A stretch of DNA of 64,000 nt from Cupriavidus necator N-1 (GCF_000219215.1 NC_015723.1:2480001-2544000); one strand, 5' to 3'; positions 27,091-35,736 are shown, counted from the first letter of the stretch. The notes: a model not told the origin generated them from the sequence alone. Numbers and translations are program-made.

Positions 27091-29096
27091 AGCCGCACGC
27101 CGCCAACCCGGCCCCGCTGATTCTGAATGTCGATGACCGCGAGGGGCCGCGCTACGTCAAGAGCCGCATCCTCCATCGCGGCGGGTATTCCGTGATCGAG
27201 GCCGCCAGCGGCCATTCGGCGCTGTCGCTGGTGCGACAGCATGCGCCCGTGCTGGTGCTGCTGGCAGCCCGCCTGCCCGATATCAGCGGGCTGGAAGTCT
27301 GCCGGCTGCTCAAGGCCGATCCACAGACCGCGCACACGCTGGTGCTGCTGACCTCGCCGGGGCTGGCGCAATCGCGCCAGCGCGCAGAGCTGCTGAACTG
27401 CGGCGCCGACGGCCACCTGGTCGAGCCTGCCGAGCCGGACGAGGTGTTGTCGAGGATCCAGGCGCTGCTGCGGCTGCGCGGTGCTGAGGACGCCTATCAC
27501 CGCACTTCGCGGGCACTGCATGCGCATGAAGACATGTTCCGCCAGCTGGCCGAATCGCTGGCCGACGTGGTGTGGATCCTCGACCCGGCCGAGCCCCGCC
27601 TGCTGTTCGCCAGCCCCTCGCTCGCCGCGGTGTGCGGCGATACACCCGAGCAGCTGGTGCAAGCGCCGCGCCGCTGCCTGGAGCACGTGGCCCCGGCCGA
27701 CCGGGCGCGCGTGGAAGCGGCCTTTGCCAGCATGCTGGGCGATGGCAGGCTGGACATCGAGTTCCGCCTGACGCGCCCGGACGGCGAGCTGCGCGATATC
27801 CGCGCGCAGGCGTTCCCGGTGCGCAGCGCGGAAGGCGCGCAGGCCGACGCCGGCGCGCCGCCGTCACGCATTGCCGGCACCTGCCAGGACGTGACGCTGC
27901 AAAACCGCGCCGAACGCGCGCTGCACGACGAGGAACGGCGCAAGGACCAGTTCCTGGCCATGCTGGCGCATGAACTGCGCAATCCGCTGGCGCCGCTGCG
28001 CAGCGCCGCGGACCTGTTGCAGCAGCTCTCGCCCTCGCGCGAGGACATGTTCCGCGCGCGCGACATCATCGGCCGGCAGCTGCACCACCTGACGAGGCTG
28101 GTGGATGAGCTGCTCGACATCTCGCGCTTCAACCAGGGCCGCATCACGCTGCGCGAGGAGCTGGTGGAACTGCGCACCGCGCTCAGTACCGCGGTGGAAG
28201 CCGTGCGCCCCACGATGGAGGCCTGCGGCCATACGCTGCGCCTGTCGCTGCCCGAGCAGCCCCTGCCGGTACGGGGCGACCTGGTGCGCCTGACGCAGAT
28301 CTTCAGCAACCTGTTGCAGAACGCCGCAGCCTACACGCCCGCCGGCGGCCAGATCGCCGTCGATGCCAGTCTTGAAGACAGCGCGGCGGACACTGCGCCC
28401 GATGCCGCGTCCGGTGGCCGCGTTACCGTGCGCGTGCGCGACAACGGCGCCGGCCTGTCAGAGGCGCTGCAGCGGCAGCTGTTCGATCCGCTGGCCCCGC
28501 ACGACGACGGCACCCAGCCAGAGCCGCTGCGCAGCGCGTTCCAGCAGGACGGTCCCGGTATCGGCCTGACGCTGGTGCAAAAGCTGGTGCGCCTGCATGG
28601 CGGCACAATCCGCGCCGACAGCCCCGGCCCCGGACAGGGCAGCACCTTCACGGTGACGCTGCCGCTGGAGCCATGGCAGAAGTGGCACCCAGGCTCCGGC
28701 CGCGCTGCGCCGCACCGCGGCGTGCCGCGCCGGATCATGGTGGTGGACGACAACCCTGACGCGCTCGAAGCCATGATGATGACGCTGCAGACGCTCGGCC
28801 ATACGGTGGTGACCGCCGCCGACGGCCCCAGCGCGCTGGCGCGCGCCACCGACGCCCGTCCGGAGGTAGTGCTGCTGGACCTGGGCATGCCCGCCATGGA
28901 CGGCTTCGAGACCGCGCGCCGGCTGCGCGCGCTGCCCGAGATGCGCGGCGCCACGCTGGTGGCGCTGACCGGCTTCGGCCAGCCCGAGGACCGCCGCCGC
29001 GCGCTGGAAGCCGGCTTCGACCAGCACCTGGTCAAGCCAGCCGACCTGGACGCGCTGACACGGCTGCTGGACGAACTCAGCGCGGGCCACCCCTAG
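27087..29096 (+). CDS. Hybrid histidine kinase with pseudo-receiver, PAS and C-terminal receiver
   Basis: 669 residues, no membrane segment. N-terminal receiver-like domain ([20 protein letters not shown]), in which the phosphoacceptor position reads [12 protein letters not shown], Ala in place of Asp, so it cannot be phosphorylated there; PAS about 150-280; His[20 protein letters not shown]; HATPase with [20 protein letters not shown] and [12 protein letters not shown]-terminal receiver [17 protein letters not shown] with intact Asp in [13 protein letters not shown]. Followed closely by the proline-rich ORF and ku, so the kinase and ku are probably one transcript: a direct link of signalling to end joining. 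Confidence 0.88.
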   Translation: MKPHAANPAPLILNVDDREGPRYVKSRILHRGGYSVIEAASGHSALSLVRQHAPVLVLLAARLPDISGLEVCRLLKADPQTAHTLVLLTSPGLAQSRQRAELLNCGADGHLVEPAEPDEVLSRIQALLRLRGAEDAYHRTSRALHAHEDMFRQLAESLADVVWILDPAEPRLLFASPSLAAVCGDTPEQLVQAPRRCLEHVAPADRARVEAAFASMLGDGRLDIEFRLTRPDGELRDIRAQAFPVRSAEGAQADAGAPPSRIAGTCQDVTLQNRAERALHDEERRKDQFLAMLAHELRNPLAPLRSAADLLQQLSPSREDMFRARDIIGRQLHHLTRLVDELLDISRFNQGRITLREELVELRTALSTAVEAVRPTMEACGHTLRLSLPEQPLPVRGDLVRLTQIFSNLLQNAAAYTPAGGQIAVDASLEDSAADTAPDAASGGRVTVRVRDNGAGLSEALQRQLFDPLAPHDDGTQPEPLRSAFQQDGPGIGLTLVQKLVRLHGGTIRADSPGPGQGSTFTVTLPLEPWQKWHPGSGRAAPHRGVPRRIMVVDDNPDALEAMMMTLQTLGHTVVTAADGPSALARATDARPEVVLLDLGMPAMDGFETARRLRALPEMRGATLVALTGFGQPEDRRRALEAGFDQHLVKPADLDALTRLLDELSAGHP

Positions 29097-29150
29097 CGCG
29101 GTTGCCAGTGCCGGCGGCCGATCCCATCCACCCTTGAACAAGGAAGCTCC

Positions 29151-29342
29151 GTGCATACCACGCCCGACCCCGACATCCCGCAGCGCAAGCCTGAAACCCC
29201 GCCGCCGGAACCTCCGCCGGGCCCGCCCGAACCGGTGGCAGATCCGCCTCCGGGCGATCTGCCGCCACCGCCGCCGCAACGTGCCCGTGCGGCTGGCAAA
29301 GGAGCCGTCACGTGTCACGCATCATCTGGAAAGGCGCCATAA
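29151..29342 (+). CDS. Small proline-rich protein overlapping ku
   Basis: 63 residues from a GTG with AAGGAAG upstream: VHTTPDPDIPQRKPETPPPE and further Pro-rich stretches, ending in a short basic part. It overlaps the ku start by 31 bases in another frame. The ribosome site and proline-codon bias suggest a translated ORF, perhaps coupling ku translation; no family known. Confidence 0.45.
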   Translation: MHTTPDPDIPQRKPETPPPEPPPGPPEPVADPPPGDLPPPPPQRARAAGKGAVTCHASSGKAP

Positions 29343-30331
29343 CCTTTGGCCTGGTCAACATCCCGGTGGTATTGCGGCCCGCGTCGCGCAGCCAGACGCT
29401 GGACCTGGACCTGCTGGACGTGCGCGACATGGCGCCGGTGGGCTACCAGCGCATCAACAAGAGCACCGGCAAGCCGGTCGACAAGGAACATATCGTCAAG
29501 GGCTACCAGTACGCCAAGGACGAATACGTGCTGCTGAACGAGGAAGACTTCCGCCAGGCCAATGTCGAGGCCACGCAGACGGTGGATATCGTCAGCTTTG
29601 TCGACGCGCAGAGCATCCCGCCGTACTACTTCGATACGCCCTACTACCTCGAGCCCGACAAGCGCGGCGAGCGCGGCTACGCGCTGCTGCATGAAACCAT
29701 GCGCCGCACCGGGCGTGCCGCGCTGGCGCTGGTGGTGCTGCGCGCCCGCCAGCACCTGGCCGCGATGCTGGTGCACGGCGACGCGCTGGTGCTCAACACT
29801 ATGCGCTTTGCCGACGAGGTGCTGCCCATCTCTGAACTGCGCCTGCCCAAGGCAGCCACCGGCAAACCCACCGGCGCGCACGCGCGCGAGATCGAGATGG
29901 CCACCAAGCTGGTCGACGACATGAGCGAAGACTGGGAGCCGGAACAGTACCGCGACAGCTATCGTGACGACCTGATGGCGCGCATCGAAGAAAAGATCGA
30001 TTCCGGCAAGACCCACCAGCTGACCCCGCCTGCGGCAGAGGAAGAAGCGCCGCGCCAGGGCGCCAAGGTCATCGACATGGTGGCGCTGCTGCGCCAGAGC
30101 CTGGGCCAGCGCGGCAAGGAAGACAAGGAAGGCGCCGCGCCCGCGCGCCGCAAGACCCCTGCGCGGCATGCCGCCGCCAGTAAGCAGCCCGCTGCAAAGC
30201 GGGCTGCGACCCCGCCTGCCAAGCGCGCCAGCACTGCCGCCAAGACCAAGCGCGCACCGGCCAAGCGCGAGTCGCACGCGCCGGCCGCGCGCAAGAGTGC
30301 AGGCACTACGCGCAGGAAGCACGCGGCTTAG
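29312..30331 (+). CDS. ku: Ku protein of bacterial NHEJ
   Basis: 339 residues from a GTG (VSRIIWKGAIT) with GGAG at a good distance. Bacterial Ku core: WKGAITFGLVNIPV at the start, KGYQYAKDEYVLLNEED and LVDDMSEDWEPEQYRDSYRD; forms a homodimeric ring on DNA ends and recruits LigD. The last about 70 residues form a Lys/Ala/Arg/Pro-rich tail (TPARHAAASKQPAAKRAATP) like extended Ku tails that bind DNA. Lies downstream of the hybrid kinase in the same direction. Confidence 0.95.
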   Translation: MSRIIWKGAITFGLVNIPVVLRPASRSQTLDLDLLDVRDMAPVGYQRINKSTGKPVDKEHIVKGYQYAKDEYVLLNEEDFRQANVEATQTVDIVSFVDAQSIPPYYFDTPYYLEPDKRGERGYALLHETMRRTGRAALALVVLRARQHLAAMLVHGDALVLNTMRFADEVLPISELRLPKAATGKPTGAHAREIEMATKLVDDMSEDWEPEQYRDSYRDDLMARIEEKIDSGKTHQLTPPAAEEEAPRQGAKVIDMVALLRQSLGQRGKEDKEGAAPARRKTPARHAAASKQPAAKRAATPPAKRASTAAKTKRAPAKRESHAPAARKSAGTTRRKHAA

Positions 30332-30366
30332 GCCGGCGCTGCGGTTCGCCAAATCCCGATGGGGTT

Positions 30367-30394
30367 CTCCCTCTCCCGCTTGCAGGAGAGGGAG
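30367..30394. repeat. Dispersed palindromic repeat between convergent genes
   Basis: CTCTCCCGCTTGCAGGAGAG core between the ku stop (30331) and the BON gene stop (30402); third copy of the family at 2303-2429 and 7481-7512. Confidence 0.65.
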
Positions 30395-30401
30395 CAATGT
30401 C

Positions 30402-30842
30402 TCAGCGCGACGACACCTTCAGGTTGTCATTGACCGACGTCACGCCCTCGACGCTGCGGATCGCGTCCAGCGCCATGTCGTGCTGCTGCTGGCTCGGCAC
30501 CGTGCCGCTCACGTCGACCGTGCCCTGCTGGGTCTTCACATGGATGGCGGTGGACTTGAGGTCCTTGGTCGTGAGCAGCTTGGTCTTGATCTTGGTGGTG
30601 ATGGCGCTGTCCTCGACGGCGCGCTTGGTCTTGTCGACGCTCATGTCCGAGGCGGCGCCCCGGTCAGGGTCGGCACGGCCGGGCATGCCCGGCGCGGAAT
30701 TGACGGGCGCCGCAGGGGTATTGTCCGCCGCAACCAAGATCAGGCCGCTCTTGTCGAGCGCCAGCGCGCTGCCGGCCGCCGCCAGCGCCGCAGCAACACA
30801 GACCATCCGCACCGTGCGCGCGGGGATTCGGGAAAAACGCAT
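30402..30842 (-). CDS. Periplasmic BON-domain protein (OsmY-like)
   Basis: 146 residues from MRFSRIPART. Signal peptide with hydrophobic core MVCVAAALAAAGSALA, a short linker rich in Pro/Gly, then one BON domain (DSAITTKIKTKLLTTKDLKS, VKTQQGTVDVSGTVPSQQQ and VEGVTSVNDNLKVSSR). OsmY-type single-domain proteins are induced by osmotic and stationary-phase stress. Convergent with ku, divergent from the Gln-rich gene; the divergent region carries P9, P10 and the doubled TGTAA element. Confidence 0.82.
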   Translation of the reverse strand: MRFSRIPARTVRMVCVAAALAAAGSALALDKSGLILVAADNTPAAPVNSAPGMPGRADPDRGAASDMSVDKTKRAVEDSAITTKIKTKLLTTKDLKSTAIHVKTQQGTVDVSGTVPSQQQHDMALDAIRSVEGVTSVNDNLKVSSR

Positions 30843-30923
30843 GGCTGCCTCCTGTTCGGGTCACCAGCGCATCCGCTGCCGTGCCTTGCCTGGCACGCGG
30901 AACCACTGGTAAGCCATTTTTCA

Positions 30924-30938
30924 GCAAGCTCCATACCT
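30924..30938 (-). promoter_or_regulatory. Weak sigma-54-type promoter candidate (P9)
   Basis: Minus strand AGGTATGGAGCTTGC: GG-N10-GC spacing and TTGC correct, 8 of 11 positions. 82 bases upstream of the BON gene. Confidence 0.4.
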
Positions 30939-30981
30939 GCCGGCCAGGCCGCGCCAGGCGTCCCTGACGGGGCCCAGGGTG

Positions 30982-31005
30982 TGTAAATCGGGCCGCCCGT
31001 TGTAA
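30982..31005 (+). promoter_or_regulatory. Candidate enhancer TGTAA-N14-TGTAA
   Basis: Plus strand TGTAA at 30982-30986 and 31001-31005, with GGGCCGCCCGT just before the second. Lies between P9 and P10, 48 to 97 bases from each -24 element, mirroring the arrangement at 9824-9848. Confidence 0.45.
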
Positions 31006-31079
31006 AAGCGCCCGCCGCACGGTGTGCTGCATCGCGCGCTATAGCGCCGATGCCGGCGGCACCCGGGTCCTTCCATGCA

Positions 31080-31094
31080 TGGCATGGCGATTGC
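31080..31094 (+). promoter_or_regulatory. Sigma-54-type promoter candidate (P10)
   Basis: TGGCATGGCGATTGC: 10 of 11 consensus positions, 43 bases before the Gln-rich gene. Confidence 0.65.
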
Positions 31095-31136
31095 GAATCA
31101 GGGAATGCGGCAGTTCGCCGCGTCAAGGAGCTAGCA

Positions 31137-31412
31137 ATGGGACAGCAGCAACAGCCGGGTCAATCGCAGTCGGGCCAGAAGCCGCAGGATCAGAAGCAGC
31201 AGGAACAATCTGGCCAACGCGGCAGCCAGCAACAGCCGGGACAACAACAAGGCGGCGGTCAGATGGGTAACCAGGACCGCAAGCAGGACCAACAACAGCA
31301 GCAGGATCGCGGCAGCTCGCAACCGGGCCAGCAAAGTGGCCAACGCAGCGGCCAGCAAAGCGGCCAGGGCGGGCAACAGGGTGGTCAGCAAGGCGGACAA
31401 CGCCAGCCGTAA
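31137..31412 (+). CDS. Gln/Gly-rich low-complexity protein
   Basis: 91 residues from MGQQQQPGQSQSGQ with AAGGAG six bases upstream. About half Gln and a quarter Gly, with Lys/Asp/Arg only in the middle (QMGNQDRKQDQQQQQDR) and imperfect GQQSGQ/GGQQ repeats at the end. Highly hydrophilic and disordered, resembling hydrophilin or stress-granule-like composition; no family assigned. Its placement after P10 suggests stress induction. Confidence 0.6.
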   Translation: MGQQQQPGQSQSGQKPQDQKQQEQSGQRGSQQQPGQQQGGGQMGNQDRKQDQQQQQDRGSSQPGQQSGQRSGQQSGQGGQQGGQQGGQRQP

Positions 31413-31626
31413 TCCGCGCCAGCCACGAAAACAGGCAGCTTTCCGGGTATGTGCGGCCGCAACATGCGGTGCGGCCGCAGGGGCATACGCCGGAGATTGG
31501 CAGGCCGGGACTCCCGCGAGGGGGCTCCGGCCCTTTTTTCGGCAACCGCAGCGGCGTGACCCCGCGCACATCGTCCCACATCCCGTGTATGCTGGCCCTA
31601 ACTTCCCCATCCAGGCACCACCTGCC

Positions 31627-32583
31627 TTGTCCAGCTTTACCGACCCCGCCGCCGGCCGCTCTGCGCAGCCACGACGCGGCCCGCTGAACCATCTCTCCAC
31701 CAGGCTGCGTGAGCGCGCCGGCGCGCACGTGCGCGCGCTGACCCGCAGCAATTCCGGCCTGACCCTCGACTACGACAACCCGCCGGGCGATCCCGGCCTG
31801 TTCGGGCCCGACGCGGTCTGCTGGCGCGTGCATGCCGACTTTCCGGCAATGCTCGCGGGCGGCGTCAGCGCGCTGCTGCTGCAGACGCTGCATCCGCTGG
31901 CGCTGGCCGGGGTCTGGGACCACTCCAGCTTTCGCACCGACATGCAGGGGCGCCTGGGGCGCACCGCGCAGTTCATCGCGGGCACCACCTACGGCAGCCG
32001 TGCCGATGCCATGGCGCTGATCGGGCGCGTACGGCGCATCCATGCCGGCGTGGTTGGCGTGGCCCCGGACGGGCGGCACTATGCAGCCTCCGATCCGGCG
32101 TTGCTGACGTGGGTGCACGTGGCCGAGGTCTCGAGCTTCCTGGCTGGCTACCTGCGCTATGTAGGGCCACTGGGCAGCGCCGAGCAGGATCGCTACTACG
32201 ACGAGGTCGCGCGCATCGCCGAGATGCTGGGCGCGGCCGACGTGCCGCGCTCGCGCGCTGAAGTCACGGCCTACCTTGAGGCCATGCGGCCTGCGCTGCT
32301 GGCCAGCGAACGCACCAGCGAAGTGGTGCGGCTGGTGCGGAAGGTGCCGGTGGCCAACCCGCTGCTGCAGCCGGCGGTGCGCATCATGGCCGACGCGGGC
32401 ATCGCCCTGCTGCCGCCGTGGGCACGGCACCAGCTCGACCTGGACGGCCCTTCGATACGGCGCCCGGCCGCACTCGCGGGCATGCATGTGCTGGCACCGG
32501 CGCTTCGCTGGGTGCTGGGCGCCGGCCTGGCAGCGCGTGCACGGCGGCGCGTGGCCCGCGGCACCGCCACCACGGCCGGCTGA
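31627..32583 (+). CDS. DUF2236 / MpaB-family oxygenase
   Basis: Heme-dependent oxygenase-like family including MpaB and rubber oxygenase Lcp. The frame is open from 31336 but its first part overlaps the Gln-rich gene; I take the TTG at 31627 (LSSFTDPAAG, about 318 residues), and a GTG at 31585 is also possible. Conserved features: LLLQTLHPLALAGVWDHS, TTYGSRADA, VHAEV-like WVHVAEVSSFLAGYLRYVG, then helical segments to RARRRVARG. Substrate unknown. Confidence 0.75.
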   Translation: MSSFTDPAAGRSAQPRRGPLNHLSTRLRERAGAHVRALTRSNSGLTLDYDNPPGDPGLFGPDAVCWRVHADFPAMLAGGVSALLLQTLHPLALAGVWDHSSFRTDMQGRLGRTAQFIAGTTYGSRADAMALIGRVRRIHAGVVGVAPDGRHYAASDPALLTWVHVAEVSSFLAGYLRYVGPLGSAEQDRYYDEVARIAEMLGAADVPRSRAEVTAYLEAMRPALLASERTSEVVRLVRKVPVANPLLQPAVRIMADAGIALLPPWARHQLDLDGPSIRRPAALAGMHVLAPALRWVLGAGLAARARRRVARGTATTAG

Positions 32584-32778
32584 GGGCCGCGCCGGCTATC
32601 GGCGTTCAGCGGACACTTCTTGAAGGGAAATGAGAATTGGCGGCAAAAACCCTCGCATTTCGGAGGATTGCGCGCCGCGAAAGTGGCGTTAAATCTGCCT
32701 CGGCATTCCGAACGGCCGGTCGGATTTACCAGCCGCACCAGCCACAGCGCCACAGAGCGCGATTCAAACGACGCAGGC

Positions 32779-32843
32779 AAAAAAGAAGCCTACGCGCGGG
32801 GTGCTCGTAGGCTTTCCAGGACTGCTCGAGCCGAAAGGCTCTT
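32779..32843 (-). ncRNA. Candidate small RNA, about 65 nt, two stem-loops
   Basis: On the minus strand, a -35 TTTACA (32878-32873), 17-base spacer and -10 TATATT (32855-32850) predict a start near 32843. The transcript forms a hairpin GAGCC-TTTC-GGCTC (32841-32828), then an intrinsic terminator: stem AAGCCTACG/CGTAGGCTT (32814-32786) with an 11-base loop AGCACCCCGCG, followed by C and six T (to 32779). The loop could pair with G-rich ribosome-binding sites. Lies 0.5 kb from a gene for an Hfq-like protein. No coding frame with a ribosome site uses this segment. Confidence 0.55.
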
Positions 32844-32849
32844 GCCAAG

Positions 32850-32918
32850 AATATAAACGCGCTTACATGAGGTGTAAATCCCGTTTCTATCAGGGGATTC
32901 CCTCATGACGATATGAGG
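32850..32918 (-). promoter_or_regulatory. Promoter with overlapping dyads upstream of the candidate sRNA
   Basis: Sigma-70-type TTTACA-N17-TATATT at 32878-32850. A perfect dyad TTACA-N5-TGTAA (32863-32877) covers the -35, an operator-like position. A second dyad CCTCAT-N6-ATGAGG (32901-32918) is centred about 66 bases upstream of the predicted start, and the ATGAGG half also occurs at 32867-32872. Confidence 0.5.
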
Positions 32919-32944
32919 TCGTTTGCGCACTTTTGATGATTTGG

Positions 32945-32971
32945 GCCCTGACGCTACATCAGGGCATTTTT
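32945..32971 (+). terminator. Intrinsic terminator
   Basis: Perfect stem GCCCTGA/TCAGGGC with a seven-base loop, followed by A and five T. Would end plus-strand transcripts from the oxygenase region. Confidence 0.6.
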
Positions 32972-33328
32972 CGCATGGGCTGGCAATTTCCTCACGGGCC
33001 CCGTCCACACCGGGCCTGCCGGCCACCCGCCCTGGCCGCAGCATGCGGCAGCGCACAATCGGCTACAATATCCCGGCTTCGAGAGCAACACCTTTTATAG
33101 AACGAGGACTCTAGATCCGAATTGGCGCGCGGTTCGTCAACGCTTGTAGAACTTTGTTACTCTCAGCCCCGAAGTATTCCCCTTCTCTTCTGGCAGCACC
33201 AACCGGCGACGCCGCAGCTACCGAGAGCGGATGTTTCCCCTGCCGCCCTGGCCGCACCGCACCCCAACGCGCCGGCCAACGGACCATTATCAGCCGCCAG
33301 AACCCTAGTGGGCTCTTCCGGAGTCGTT

Positions 33329-33655
33329 GTGAAGAAGAAGGAAACCCGGCCCAGGTCACCGAGCCGAAAGCAACTGCAGCACCAGCAATTTGCTGCATAC
33401 AACACCAGCCAGGCGCCTGTGATCGTCCACCTGTCCAACGGCGCGCGACTGCAGGGCCTCGTGCTGGCGTCGGACGACTACGTGGTGCTGCTTGGCCGGC
33501 AGCCGGACGACATCCGGCCCACGGTGGTCTACAAGCGAGCCATCTGCCTGGTCACGCTGGCCAATGCGCCGGACGCGCCGGTGGTGGCACCGGATCCGGC
33601 CCCGGCGCCGGACTTCCTGCCGATCTACATTCCCCGCACCCGCAAGCGCCGCTAG
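33329..33655 (+). CDS. Divergent Hfq-like RNA-binding protein
   Basis: 108 residues from a GTG (VKKKETRPRSPS), GGAG seven bases upstream; a longer frame to 33122 is possible but unsupported. The centre (residues about 25-80) is Sm/Hfq-like: PVIVHLSNGARLQG (Sm1, compare NGIKLQG), DDYVVLLG and VVYKRAICLV (Sm2; Hfq has YKHAI, so His is Arg here). The loop between the last strands has a few extra residues (RQPDDIRPT). Basic N-terminus and a Pro-rich tail ending IYIPRTRKRR. It is clearly not the main Hfq. Lies 226 bases upstream of fliC and near a candidate sRNA; may regulate flagellar or motility mRNAs (inference). Confidence 0.75.
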   Translation: MKKKETRPRSPSRKQLQHQQFAAYNTSQAPVIVHLSNGARLQGLVLASDDYVVLLGRQPDDIRPTVVYKRAICLVTLANAPDAPVVAPDPAPAPDFLPIYIPRTRKRR

Positions 33656-33757
33656 GCCAACGCCCGCCCCGCACGCCTTCCCGCCCCGCCGCCCCTTGCC
33701 GCGCGGCGTCTCCGCCCGCCCTGCCGGCACCACGCGAAACTATCGCGGAGATCACTC

Positions 33758-33784
33758 TAAACCTTTCCCTTGCCCGGTCGATAA
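33758..33784 (+). promoter_or_regulatory. Sigma-28 (FliA) promoter of fliC
   Basis: TAAA at 33758-33761, 15-base spacer, GTCGATAA at 33777-33784; consensus TAAA-N15-GCCGATAA, one mismatch. Predicted start near 33795, giving an 85-base leader. Confidence 0.8.
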
Positions 33785-33880
33785 CCCAAGCAACGGAGGC
33801 ACTCTACGCCCTGCAAAGCAGGCCGCCAACGTTACGGCACTAGCCGGAATGCCCAAAACTTTGCATATAGGAGTCGTACC

Positions 33881-35188
33881 ATGGCGCAAGTCATTAACAC
33901 CAATTCGTTGTCTCTGATGACTCAGAACAACATGAACACGTCGCAATCGTCGCTGAACACGGCGATCCAGCGCCTGTCGTCGGGCCTGCGCATCAACAGC
34001 GCCAAGGACGACGCCGCCGGCCAGGCCATCGCCAACCGCTTTACCTCGAACATCCGCGGCCTAACGCAAGCCCAGCGCAACGCCAACGACGGCATCTCGC
34101 TGGCACAAACGACGGAAGGCGCGCTGACCGAAGTCAACAACAACCTGCAACGTATTCGTGAACTGTCGGTCCAGGCGGCCACGGGTTCGAACTCGTCGTC
34201 TGACCTGAAGTCGATTCAGGATGAAATCAACCAGCGCCTGTCTGAAATCGACCGTACGTCGCAACAGACCGACTTCAACGGCGTCAAGGTTCTGGCCGGC
34301 AGCAACAAGCTGTCCGTCCAGGTTGGCGCCAACGACGGCGAAACCATCTCCATCGATCTGAAGCAGATCGACAGGACCACGCTGGGCCTGAGCGGCTTCT
34401 CGGTGGCCAAGAACTCGCTGGACGTCGGCCCGAAGATCACCACGATCAACGCTGCCGCTGGTACCGGTTCGTTCAACGTGAGCTTCGCTGCAGGCGACGT
34501 CACCAAGATCAACGCCGCAACCGGCAAGACCTTCGCCGCAGCGGACCTCGAACTGCACGAAGTCAAGACGGCTGCCGGCGCGAACTCCGGCCAGTTCGTC
34601 GTGAAGGCTGGTGACGACTACTTTGCAGCTTCGGTTGATCGTGCCACCGGCGCCGTAAAGCTCAACGAAGCTGATGTCGCATTCGACGACACCGCCAATG
34701 GCATCGCCGGCCCCGTCACGCTGCAAGACCAGGTTGTGCGCGTTGCCAACAATGCTGCAGGCGTAGCCACGGGCTACGTCACCGTCCAGGGCAAGAACTA
34801 CGTCGCTGCCGGTACCCTGGCCGACGGCGGTGCCGCCGGCACCCTCAACGTGGCCGTTGGCACGATCTCCCTGAGCGGCGCCACCCCCACGGCCGAGTTC
34901 ACGGGCGTTCCCACCGGCAACGCGCTGAAGAAGATCGACGCCGCGCTGAAGCAAGTTGACGACCTGCGCAGCTCGCTGGGTGCTGTCCAGAACCGTTTTG
35001 ACTCCGTCATCTCGAACCTGGGCACCACCGTGACCAACCTGTCCTCGTCGCGCTCGCGCATCCAGGACGCTGACTACGCAACGGAAGTGTCGAACATGAC
35101 CCGCGCGAACATCCTGCAACAGGCTGGTACGTCGGTCCTGGCGCAAGCCAACCAGACCACCCAAGGCGTGCTGTCGCTGCTGCGTTAA
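33881..35188 (+). CDS. fliC: Flagellin FliC
   Basis: 435 residues. Conserved N-terminal D0/D1 (MAQVINTNSLSLMTQNNMNT, LSSGLRINSAKDDAAGQAIA, GALTEVNNNLQRIRELSVQA) and C-terminal helices (IQDADYATEVSNMTRANILQ, TSVLAQANQTTQGVLSLLR); the middle (about 180-340) is the variable surface domain. Filament subunit, exported by the flagellar type III system. Clear GGAG ribosome site, sigma-28 promoter upstream, strong hairpin after the stop. Codon use is markedly optimised, as in highly expressed genes. Confidence 0.97.
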   Translation: MAQVINTNSLSLMTQNNMNTSQSSLNTAIQRLSSGLRINSAKDDAAGQAIANRFTSNIRGLTQAQRNANDGISLAQTTEGALTEVNNNLQRIRELSVQAATGSNSSSDLKSIQDEINQRLSEIDRTSQQTDFNGVKVLAGSNKLSVQVGANDGETISIDLKQIDRTTLGLSGFSVAKNSLDVGPKITTINAAAGTGSFNVSFAAGDVTKINAATGKTFAAADLELHEVKTAAGANSGQFVVKAGDDYFAASVDRATGAVKLNEADVAFDDTANGIAGPVTLQDQVVRVANNAAGVATGYVTVQGKNYVAAGTLADGGAAGTLNVAVGTISLSGATPTAEFTGVPTGNALKKIDAALKQVDDLRSSLGAVQNRFDSVISNLGTTVTNLSSSRSRIQDADYATEVSNMTRANILQQAGTSVLAQANQTTQGVLSLLR

Positions 35189-35206
35189 TCGCGTCGGCGA
35201 AACGCG

Positions 35207-35240
35207 CAAGAAGGCTGGGCCGCAAGGCCCGGCCTTCTTG
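35207..35240 (+). terminator. Strong hairpin after fliC
   Basis: CAAGAAGGCTGGGCC, loop, and GGCCCGGCCTTCTTG form a long GC-rich stem directly after the stop; the T tract is poor, so it may reduce rather than end readthrough into flaG. Confidence 0.65.
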
Positions 35241-35325
35241 CCCGAGGAGCATTTCGCAGGCAGCCCGACTGCCTGCAAAGCGTTTCTCCTGGAACTGAGC
35301 CCTGCCAACCCGGACGGAGTATTCG

Positions 35326-35703
35326 ATGGCGCCTTCCCCGACAGTGAACCCCTTTACCGTGCGGATGCCAGCCGAAGGCTTAGCCGTTGCCATGCCGTCT
35401 GGCGGCGCCACCACCATGGCCAGCCAGGCTACGCAGCGACAGGATCGTGCCGTGGCCAGCGACCACACAGTAGCCGCCCAGGGATTGGAAACCAGCGCCG
35501 CCATCGGCGAGCTGGTCGACGCGCTCAAGACCACCACCATCGGCCTGCGCTTCGAGATCGACGACACCACGCACCGCGTCGTCACCAAGGTGATCGACAA
35601 GGAAACCGGCGACCTGATCCGGCAGATGCCCACCGAAGAGGTGCTGCGCATTGCCCGCGCCATCGACAAGCTGCAGGGGTTGTTCATCAACCACGCGGCC
35701 TGA
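35326..35703 (+). CDS. flaG: FlaG family flagellar protein
   Basis: 125 residues from MAPSPTVNPF. The C-terminal FlaG domain is plain: LRFEIDDTTHRVVTKVIDKE, TGDLIRQMPTEEVLRIARAI. FlaG affects filament length and is often next to fliD. GGAG precedes the ATG. Lies between fliC and fliD on the same strand. Confidence 0.9.
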   Translation: MAPSPTVNPFTVRMPAEGLAVAMPSGGATTMASQATQRQDRAVASDHTVAAQGLETSAAIGELVDALKTTTIGLRFEIDDTTHRVVTKVIDKETGDLIRQMPTEEVLRIARAIDKLQGLFINHAA

Positions 35704-35736
35704 GCCCTGAATATCAGTTGAAGACGAGACAATAAT

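Larger units (their letters stand above)
32584..33328. other. 745-base region between oxygenase and hfq-like gene
   Basis: Contains the candidate sRNA on the minus strand with its promoter and operator-like dyads (32779-32918), a plus-strand terminator (32945-32971), and a TACAAT box at 33062-33067 that may begin the transcript of the hfq-like gene. The rest shows no gene. Confidence 0.6.

Noticed and set aside
31137..31412. Short regularly repeated units resembling a CRISPR or tandem repeat array
   Set aside because: Repeats are Gln/Gly codons of a low-complexity protein with a ribosome site; no constant repeat length and no spacers.
32790..33056. 88-residue minus-strand frame
   Set aside because: No ribosome site, covers a promoter, two hairpins and terminators; better explained by the candidate sRNA.
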